The notes under the pieces: generated by a model
Told to the model about the DNA's origin: nothing
The model's input: the letters and a program-made list of their open reading frames with translations, nothing else
Databases searched by the model: none
Origin: Spirochaetota bacterium
Lineage (GTDB): Bacteria > Spirochaetota > Spirochaetia > Treponematales > Breznakiellaceae
DNA: 6,285 nucleotides
Reading direction: 5' to 3'
NCBI GenBank assembly: GCA_023398155.1
Contig: JAEWSV010000120.1
Location: 1-6,285, forward strand
In this document: in pieces, positions 1 to 5,055 of the stretch
How the letters are laid out: the number at the start of each line of letters is the position of its first letter
Position numbering within the stretch: position 1 is the first letter of the stretch
Program-made: the position numbers and the translations under genes

Positions 1-1805
1 TTGGCGAGGTTCCGGGGCTGGTCCACGTCCCTGCCGAGCTCCAAGGCGCAGAAATACGCGAACAGCTGGAGCGGCGGCACGAGGAGGAAGGGCTGGAAAA
101 GCTCCTCGATCTTGGGGATGAAGACGACCTCGTCGGCCAGCTCCTCCACTTCGGTGTCCCCCTCCGTGCAGAACGCGATGATCGGGCCGTTTCGCGCCTT
201 GATCTCCTTCATATTGGAAAGGACTTTCTCGCGCAGGGAATCGTCGGGGACGAGGAAGACGCTCGGGGTCTCCTCGTTGATGAGGGCGATGGGTCCGTGC
301 TTGATCTCGCCGGATGAATAGCCTTCCGCGTGGATGTAGGAGATTTCCTTGAGCTTGAGCGCCCCTTCCAAGGCCACGGGATATTCGAGGCCGCGGCCGA
401 GGAAGAGGAAGTCGCGCGCGCGGTAATACTTCTTGGCGATGGCCTGGATGCGGTCGCGCTGGAGGAGCACCTCGCGCACCTTGTCCGGCACCGATTGGAG
501 CCCCTTCACGAAGCGTTGGCCGGAAGAAACCGACATGTCGCGCATCCGGGCCATCATGAGGGCGAAGGCGTAGAACACCGCGAGCTGGCTCGTGAAGGCC
601 TTGGTGGAGGCCACCGCGATCTCCGGGCCCGCGTGGGTATAGACGCCGCCGTCGGACTCCCGCGCGATGGTGGAGCCGACCACGTTGCAGACGCCGAGCA
701 CGCGGGCGCCCTTGCGCTTGAGTTCGCGCATGGCGTAGAGGGTGTCGGCGGTCTCGCCGGACTGGGTGACCGCGAAGTAGATCGTGTCCGGCTCCACGAC
801 CGAATTCCGGTAGCGCAGTTCGCTGGAGAGTTCGGCGCTCGCGGGTATGCGCGCGATGGATTCGATGAGGTAGGCGCCGACCAAGCCCGAATGCCAGCTC
901 GTGCCCGCGGCGACGATCTTCACCCGCTTGACGCCGAGGAGTTCGCGGCTCGTCATGTTGAGGCCGCCGAGCTTGCCCGTCGCGTATTCCGGATCGAGCC
1001 TGCCGCTCAGGGTCCGCGCGATGGAGTCCGGCTGTTCGAAGATCTCCTTCTCCATGAAGCAGGAGAAGCCATCCTTCTCGATCGACTCGATATCCCAGGT
1101 GACCTCGTCCACTTTCCGGGAGACCTTCTTGTCCTGGAGGTCGGTCATGACGAAACCATCGGGGGTGATCGATACGAGTTCCCCGTCCTCCATGTAGACG
1201 ACCTGCTTGGTATGGGCGATCATGGCCGTCACGTCCGAAGCCAGGAGCATTTCCCCCTCTCCGACGCCGACCACGAGCGGCGAACCGTAGCGCGCGCCGA
1301 CGATCCGGTCCGGTTCGTCCGCGTGGACGGCCGCGATGCCGTAGGTGCCCTTGAGTTGGCGGAGCGCCGACCGGACGGCCTTCTCCAAGTCGCCCTCGTA
1401 GTGGTAGGCGATGAGGTGGGCGATCACCTCGCTGTCGGTCTCGCTCCGGAAGACGACGCCTTCGGCCTCCAGGCGGGCCTTCAATTGCGTGTAGTTCTCC
1501 ACGATGCCGTTGTGGACGACCGCGATCTTGCCGGAAGAATCGGTATGGGGATGCGCGTTCGCGTCGGTCACGCCGCCGTGGGTAGCCCACCGGGTATGCC
1601 CGATGCCGCAGGAGCCCGTCATGGTCGAAGGGACTACCGCCTTGAGGTCGTGGATCTTGCCGGTCCGCTTGGCCACCTCGAGCTTGCCTTGGTTCTGGAC
1701 GGCGATTCCGGCCGAGTCGTACCCGCGGTATTCCAGCCGCTTGAGGCCGTCGAGCAATATTCCCGTCGCGCGCTTCGGACCGCAGTATCCAACTATTCCG
1801 CACAT
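1..1805 (-). CDS. glmS: Glutamine--fructose-6-phosphate aminotransferase (isomerizing), 3' end cut by window edge
   Basis: GlmS makes glucosamine-6-phosphate from fructose-6-phosphate and glutamine. This is the first committed step towards UDP-GlcNAc for peptidoglycan, and the enzyme is cytosolic. Reading the minus strand from the ATG at 1805-1803 gives MCGIVGYCG, which puts the catalytic Cys at residue 2. The Ntn glutaminase domain (about 1-240) shows GHTRWATHGG, HNGIVENY and RSETDSEVIAHL. Two SIS sugar-isomerase domains follow, with AAGTSWHSG, TQSGETADT, ASTKAFTSQ (S400-Q407), KLKEISYIHAEGY and GEIKHGP (His503). The last complete codons read DVDQPRNLA and the next begins AA. That is where the family has its conserved Schiff-base Lys (Lys603 in E. 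coli), so only about seven codons and the stop appear to be missing. The 601 visible residues match the family's length of about 608. A GGAGGG Shine-Dalgarno sits 9 nt upstream of the ATG. The gene is divergent from the 640-residue gene. No frameshift or missing key residue is seen. Confidence 0.98.
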   Translation of the reverse strand, partial: MCGIVGYCGPKRATGILLDGLKRLEYRGYDSAGIAVQNQGKLEVAKRTGKIHDLKAVVPSTMTGSCGIGHTRWATHGGVTDANAHPHTDSSGKIAVVHNGIVENYTQLKARLEAEGVVFRSETDSEVIAHLIAYHYEGDLEKAVRSALRQLKGTYGIAAVHADEPDRIVGARYGSPLVVGVGEGEMLLASDVTAMIAHTKQVVYMEDGELVSITPDGFVMTDLQDKKVSRKVDEVTWDIESIEKDGFSCFMEKEIFEQPDSIARTLSGRLDPEYATGKLGGLNMTSRELLGVKRVKIVAAGTSWHSGLVGAYLIESIARIPASAELSSELRYRNSVVEPDTIYFAVTQSGETADTLYAMRELKRKGARVLGVCNVVGSTIARESDGGVYTHAGPEIAVASTKAFTSQLAVFYAFALMMARMRDMSVSSGQRFVKGLQSVPDKVREVLLQRDRIQAIAKKYYRARDFLFLGRGLEYPVALEGALKLKEISYIHAEGYSSGEIKHGPIALINEETPSVFLVPDDSLREKVLSNMKEIKARNGPIIAFCTEGDTEVEELADEVVFIPKIEELFQPFLLVPPLQLFAYFCALELGRDVDQPRNLA

Positions 1806-1814
1806 TTTTCGTGG

Positions 1815-1820
1815 CCCTCC
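1815..1820 (-). promoter_or_regulatory. Shine-Dalgarno of glmS
   Basis: The minus strand reads GGAGGG, followed by 9 nt and then the ATG at 1805. It fixes the glmS start, which agrees with the invariant Met-Cys N-terminus of the family. The neighbouring divergent gene at 1918 has no such site. Confidence 0.85.
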
Positions 1821-1835
1821 GTAAAAGCCATGGAT

Positions 1836-1841
1836 ACTATA
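1836..1841 (-). promoter_or_regulatory. Possible -10 element for glmS
   Basis: The minus strand reads TATAGT here, four of six matches to TATAAT. It would start transcription near 1829, giving a leader of about 24 nt that includes the SD. No hexamer resembling TTGACA lies 16-18 nt upstream and there is no extended TGn, so the promoter would be weak or activator-dependent. The -35 region and spacer are occupied by the inverted repeat at 1846-1858. This is a motif match only. Confidence 0.35.
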
Positions 1842-1845
1842 TCGA

Positions 1846-1858
1846 CCTCGGGCCGAGG
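1846..1858. repeat. 13-bp perfect inverted repeat in the glmS/1918 divergent intergenic region
   Basis: CCTCGG and CCGAGG are separated by one G. The repeat lies immediately upstream of the putative glmS -10 box, within its spacer, and about 25 bp upstream of the -35 of the rightward promoter. The position suits an operator for one or both divergent genes. A short GC palindrome can also occur by chance in sequence of this composition, so a regulatory role is inference. Confidence 0.35.
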
Positions 1859-1882
1859 GAATCCGCTAAATGAGCCGCTTAA

Positions 1883-1911
1883 TTGCGATTTTGCCCGAAT
1901 CCGGCTATTAT
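1883..1911 (+). promoter_or_regulatory. Sigma70-type promoter for the 640-residue gene
   Basis: TTGCGA (1883-1888) is followed by a 17-bp spacer and TATTAT (1906-1911). That is four of six and five of six matches to the consensus hexamers at the optimal spacing, in the most AT-rich part of the intergenic region. The expected start, about 7 nt past the -10 box, falls at about 1918, the A of the ATG itself. The transcript would therefore have essentially no 5' leader. Confidence 0.65.
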
Positions 1912-1917
1912 TTCTGA

Positions 1918-3840
1918 ATGACCCAGGTTGCGGATCTGTACGCCATCATCCGGTTCTACGCGAATCGAACCAGGAGTTCGACTTTTCCGGTGGATGTTTT
2001 CGTCACGTTCCTGGAAAAGTACGCGAAACGATATGCCGCCGAACGGCCCGACCTCGCCCCCTGGGCGGAGGATACGAGCCGGAAGGTGTGGGCTGAACTT
2101 TCCAAGTTGGCCGAATCGGGGAAGTGCCCCGTCTCCACCGACGAACGCGGCGCCCTCGTTTCGGTGGCCCAGTTCTACGTCGATCTCCTGCAACAGACCT
2201 ACCGCACCGTGGATGAGACGCCCGAATTGCCGTTCCCGGACGAGATCAGCCTCAACATCGTCGTGCCGCCTGCGCAGCTGCGCAATGTTCATTTCGATAC
2301 GGATTTCACCGCCATCCTGGGAGAATCCGCCGATACGGCCCAACCCATCATAAAGCTCTCCTTCCCCGAAGGGGCCGGCAACGCCCTCATCCTCCCCGAG
2401 ATGCTGCCGAAGCGCTTCCTCGAGCTCGCCCTGCTCAAGATCCGCCACTACCTCCGTAGCCACAACAACAAGGATTACGCGCAGCATAAGCTCGCGCCGG
2501 CCTTCCAAGGCAAGGAATCGCAGCTCAAGGATACCCTCGGGCAGCTCATGGTGCGCCCCGGCGACACCATGAACGACCTGGAGAGCGCGGGCGATTTCAG
2601 CTTTCAGTTCTGGGCCTACTTCTCCAGCCTCGTGAAGGGCGACATCCACAAGAAGAACGAGAAATTGCCCGAGGATATCGCGGCCCTGCAGGCCGTCCAC
2701 ACGGTCGAGATATTCAACAACTACTACAAGGGAAAGGCCCAGAAGGAACGGGACGCCGAGACGGCCTTCCGCAACTTGGAGCTCCAGCTCGACAAGCAAC
2801 CGTTCTACTACAGCCTCGACGACATCACCCGCTTTACGGACACCAAGGGAGTGCCCCTCCTCGGCCAATATTCCAGGGAAGCGCTGGAAGCCTACCTCAA
2901 GGCAAAAACGACCTCGGGGAGCCTGGATAAGCTGCCCGACCTGCTCACCGTCCACGGGCTGAGCGGAGAACGTTGGTTCGTGCGCAAGTCCAAGATGCTG
3001 CCGCTCTGCATGAAACTCCTCCGGGAGTCGCGGCCGCGCGTCAAGACGACCCTCACGCAGCGCTGGTTCAAGCTCATGGGGGATTACCGATCGGAAAAGT
3101 CGATGGAAAACGACGAAGCGTACGAAACCGAGCTCACGGAACTCACCGCGAACGTCGCGCCCGTCCTCTCCGCCCTCCTACAGGAAAAGACCCTCTATCT
3201 CGTCCATGAAGAATTGGACGGCATAGAAGGCGGCGTCCCGGAAGCGAGCAGGCTGTTCTATAAGGGCGCGCTCGCCCCGATGAGCGAGCTCTACCTCCTC
3301 TCCCGCGGAGACATGCTGACCGACGTCCGCATGCTCCTCCCCTTCTGGTATTCCATTCCCATCCTCGCCGGCATCATGGCCTTTTTCCGGAAACTCGGAA
3401 GCGGCAAGAGCGCCCGGTCTCCCGCCGTCAAGCGGATGGAAGAGCGGGGCTCCGAAGCGTCGTCGAGCGCGCCGGCGAAACAGGACGCCAGCCCCGCCGC
3501 CCGCAAGGCCGCGCTCAAGAAGGCGGCCCGCGCGATAGAGAAGCGCCTGGTTCCCTCCGGATCGAACCTCGACGGATACCTCGGCGACCTCACGGACCGC
3601 TGGAACCGCATCATCGACCCGAACGCCAAGGCGAACCTGACCGAGGACGTCAACTCGCTCATCCGCGACTACCTGCGCAAGACCGCCAGGGTCCTCCGCG
3701 CGGCCGCTTTCACGCAGGAGCGCATCGAGTCGCTCGCCGCCACGCTCTCCGAGATGCCCGCGCTCCAGAAACTGCCCGCCCGCGACTCGCTCAAGCTTTA
3801 CATCCAGCTCTACATGGTGAAGCTCGTCCTCAAATCGTAG
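1918..3840 (+). CDS. Conserved-looking hypothetical protein, 640 residues, function unknown
   Basis: I do not recognise a characterised family. The protein starts MTQVADLYAII and ends YMVKLVLKS, with a TAG stop. It looks soluble and mostly helical and has no N-terminal signal peptide. A hydrophobic stretch at about 472-490 (MLLPFWYSIPILAGIMAFF) could be a single membrane segment or a buried or amphipathic helix. It is followed by a low-complexity Ser/Ala/Lys linker at about 495-543 and a C-terminal helical part at about 545-640. I see no P-loop, helix-turn-helix, Cys pairs or other catalytic signature. The ATG follows directly after an in-frame TGA (1915-1917), so no longer start exists. There is no Shine-Dalgarno, and the predicted transcription start coincides with the ATG. 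A GTG at residue 25 has AGGAG 13 nt upstream, which is too far to be convincing. The gene is divergent from glmS and followed in the same direction by ssb after 112 bp. Long open frames antisense to it are composition shadows. My recollection of similar proteins in Treponema-type spirochetes is weak. Confidence 0.92.
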   Translation: MTQVADLYAIIRFYANRTRSSTFPVDVFVTFLEKYAKRYAAERPDLAPWAEDTSRKVWAELSKLAESGKCPVSTDERGALVSVAQFYVDLLQQTYRTVDETPELPFPDEISLNIVVPPAQLRNVHFDTDFTAILGESADTAQPIIKLSFPEGAGNALILPEMLPKRFLELALLKIRHYLRSHNNKDYAQHKLAPAFQGKESQLKDTLGQLMVRPGDTMNDLESAGDFSFQFWAYFSSLVKGDIHKKNEKLPEDIAALQAVHTVEIFNNYYKGKAQKERDAETAFRNLELQLDKQPFYYSLDDITRFTDTKGVPLLGQYSREALEAYLKAKTTSGSLDKLPDLLTVHGLSGERWFVRKSKMLPLCMKLLRESRPRVKTTLTQRWFKLMGDYRSEKSMENDEAYETELTELTANVAPVLSALLQEKTLYLVHEELDGIEGGVPEASRLFYKGALAPMSELYLLSRGDMLTDVRMLLPFWYSIPILAGIMAFFRKLGSGKSARSPAVKRMEERGSEASSSAPAKQDASPAARKAALKKAARAIEKRLVPSGSNLDGYLGDLTDRWNRIIDPNAKANLTEDVNSLIRDYLRKTARVLRAAAFTQERIESLAATLSEMPALQKLPARDSLKLYIQLYMVKLVLKS

Positions 3841-3909
3841 CTCCCGCGGAAACGGCAAGGTCCATAGAAGCGTCCGCCGCGTCCATCCCGTACGGAGGCC
3901 GAACAGGAA

Positions 3910-3938
3910 CCGCCCCTCGAACGGGGCGGAATTCTTTT
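3910..3938 (+). terminator. GC hairpin plus T-rich tract: terminator of the upstream gene or ssb leader attenuator
   Basis: CCGCCCC (3910-3916) and GGGGCGG (3923-3929) form a 7-bp all-GC stem with a 6-nt TCGAAC loop. AATTCTTTT (3930-3938) follows. It lies 70 bp past the stop of the 640-residue gene, so it fits an intrinsic terminator, although the T tract is short and interrupted. It ends only 4 nt before the SD of ssb, with no recognisable promoter between them, so any ssb transcript starting upstream must carry this hairpin in its leader. Confidence 0.55.
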
Positions 3939-3943
3939 GGCCG

Positions 3944-3948
3944 GGAGG
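3944..3948 (+). promoter_or_regulatory. Shine-Dalgarno of ssb
   Basis: GGAGG (within GGGAGG, 3943-3948) lies 4 nt before the ATG at 3953. The spacing is on the short side, but the core is strong. It supports the MNNLNSILIEG start, which is also where SSB proteins normally begin. Confidence 0.8.
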
Positions 3949-3952
3949 CAGT

Positions 3953-4393
3953 ATGAACAATCTGAACTCGATTCTGATCGAAGGGAACATGGTGCGTGAT
4001 CCCCTGTTCAAGTCGACGCCGAAGGGTACGCCCGTATGCACTTTCTCCGTGGCCTCGAACCGCTTCTACAAGCAGGATTCGGGGTTGGAAAAAGAAGTGA
4101 GCTTCTTCGACGTGGAGACTTGGGCGAAACTCGCCGAGAACTGCGGTAATCTCGGCCGCAAGGGGCGCGGGGTGCGCGTGGTCGGCAGGCTCAAGCAGGA
4201 GCGATGGAGCGACTCCGACGGCAAACCGCGGTCCAAGGTGAAGATCGTCGCCGAGCACGTGGAATTCCGCCCGGAGTTCAAGAAGGACGCGGCGGATACT
4301 TCCGCGGAAGGGGCCGCGGAGGCGGTTGCGAGCGGCTTCGCGGCGGGAGCCCTCGCGAGCGAGGAGGAATTCCCCGTGACGCCCGTTTTCTAG
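3953..4393 (+). CDS. ssb: Single-stranded DNA-binding protein
   Basis: SSB coats single-stranded DNA during replication, recombination and repair, and recruits partner enzymes through its acidic C-terminal tip. The 146 residues begin LNSILIEGNMVRDP, the first strand of the SSB OB fold. The fold runs to about residue 107 and includes CTFSVASNRFYK (29-40), FFDVETWAKLAENC (51-64) with the aromatic DNA-stacking positions, KGRGVRVVGRLKQERW (70-85) and KVKIVAEHVEF (95-105). A short Ala/Gly/Glu-rich linker of about 30 residues follows. The C-terminus reads EEEFPVTPVF. The acidic cluster and terminal Phe are kept, but the usual DDDIPF-like tip is altered. The length is normal for compact SSBs. A strong SD precedes it, and the hairpin at 3910-3929 lies in its leader. 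The TAG stop overlaps the stop of the convergent Nudix gene. The nearest plausible promoters are upstream of the hairpin or shared with the preceding gene. Confidence 0.97.
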   Translation: MNNLNSILIEGNMVRDPLFKSTPKGTPVCTFSVASNRFYKQDSGLEKEVSFFDVETWAKLAENCGNLGRKGRGVRVVGRLKQERWSDSDGKPRSKVKIVAEHVEFRPEFKKDAADTSAEGAAEAVASGFAAGALASEEEFPVTPVF

Positions 4394-5046
4394 GAGAGGC
4401 GGCGGCAGAGGTCCATGACGATGCGGGCGGTCAGGCCCCAGATGACGCCGCCGTCGGTGCGGTAGACGTAGATCTTGGACCGTCGGCCGCCCCAGGAGCC
4501 TCGATAGCGGTCCGGGAGGCCGAGCTCTTCCACCGGAAAGAGGACTTCCTCAGTTCCGGTGGCGGGGTTTCGCGCCGTGGGGAAGAGCCGGATTTCCGCG
4601 GCGTATTCCTCGGGCCGAACCTCCAAGAAATACGAGAGCGGGACCGTGAAGACGGTCTCCACCTCATGCGGATTGGGGACGAACCGGTCGGGAGCTACGC
4701 TCGTGCGTCCGACGAAGGCTTCCACGATCGTCCCCATGGGCGCCAGGACGGTGTCCAAAGGGCCGAAAACTTCGATCGAAGAAGCGGGGATGCCGAGTTC
4801 CTCTGACGTCTCCCGGAGCGCGGTTTCCAGGAAGGACGAATCGTGTTCCGAGTCGTAGCGACCGCCGGGGAAACAGATCTCTCCTCCCTGGCGGATGTTC
4901 GCGTTCCGCTTCTCGAACACGAGGCGGAGATCATCGTCGCCGCCCACGAGGAGGGCGAGGACCGCCGTTTGGAGGTACTCATCCCTTCCGTTGATACCCG
5001 GAGGAGGCGAGCGCCTGAGCCGGTCGGATAGCTCGGACAGGGTCAT
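4390..5046 (-). CDS. Nudix hydrolase, CoA pyrophosphatase (NudL-like) type
   Basis: Nudix enzymes cleave nucleoside diphosphates linked to another group, using a metal held by the Nudix-box glutamates. The NudL-like branch is known to split coenzyme A and CoA esters into phosphopantetheine derivatives and 3',5'-ADP. In this 218-residue protein, KRNANIRQGGEICFPGG (46-62) resembles the CoA-specific signature (R-x4-R-x3-G-x3-FPGG) but is one residue shorter between the second Arg and FPGG. The catalytic helix reads RETSEELGI (78-86), with the metal-binding Glu82 and Glu83. VFTVPLSYF (132-140) and IWGLTARI (202-209) are typical downstream elements of this branch. The first Glu of the classical Nudix box is not cleanly placed. 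The ATG at 5046 follows the stop of the U32-like gene by 9 bp and has only a weak AGGGAT-like SD, suggesting translational coupling. The substrate assignment is by family resemblance. Another nucleotide-pyrophosphate substrate is possible. Confidence 0.93.
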   Translation of the reverse strand: MTLSELSDRLRRSPPPGINGRDEYLQTAVLALLVGGDDDLRLVFEKRNANIRQGGEICFPGGRYDSEHDSSFLETALRETSEELGIPASSIEVFGPLDTVLAPMGTIVEAFVGRTSVAPDRFVPNPHEVETVFTVPLSYFLEVRPEEYAAEIRLFPTARNPATGTEEVLFPVEELGLPDRYRGSWGGRRSKIYVYRTDGGVIWGLTARIVMDLCRRLS

Positions 5047-5055
5047 GGGTTATCC

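Noticed and set aside
1806..1835. glmS ribozyme/riboswitch in the glmS leader
   Set aside because: The available leader is about 24 nt from the putative promoter, and the whole intergenic region is 112 bp. It is too short for the ribozyme core, whose conserved elements are absent.
1972..1992. Alternative GTG start at residue 25 of the 640-residue gene with AGGAG upstream
   Set aside because: The spacing is 13 nt, too long for an effective SD. The preceding residues look like normal coding sequence, and the promoter geometry favours the ATG at 1918.
330..2096. 588-codon open frame on the plus strand, antisense to glmS
   Set aside because: It overlies the unmistakable glmS coding sequence. 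The predicted protein is rich in His, Asp, Gly, Val and Arg as expected from reading GC-biased codons backwards, and it has no domain. Length alone is a composition effect.
1879..2955. 358-codon minus-strand frame inside the 640-residue gene
   Set aside because: It has the same shadow composition (Val/Glu/Gly/Leu-rich). It would fill the divergent promoter region and lacks an SD. The plus-strand frame has a promoter at the right place and protein-like composition.
3888..3895. 8-bp palindrome CCGTACGG in the ssb upstream spacer
   Set aside because: It is short, not linked to a promoter element, and expected by chance at this GC content.
3178..4258. Minus-strand frames at 3178-4041 and 3830-4258
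   Set aside because: They run antisense to the 640-residue gene and ssb, with no recognisable domain or start signals. They are shadows of GC-rich codons.
4301..4320. Inverted repeat TCCGCGG-6 nt-CCGCGGA inside ssb, considered as a terminator for the convergent Nudix gene
   Set aside because: No T tract follows on the minus strand, and the repeat lies in the Ala/Gly codon-rich linker, where such GC repeats arise by chance.
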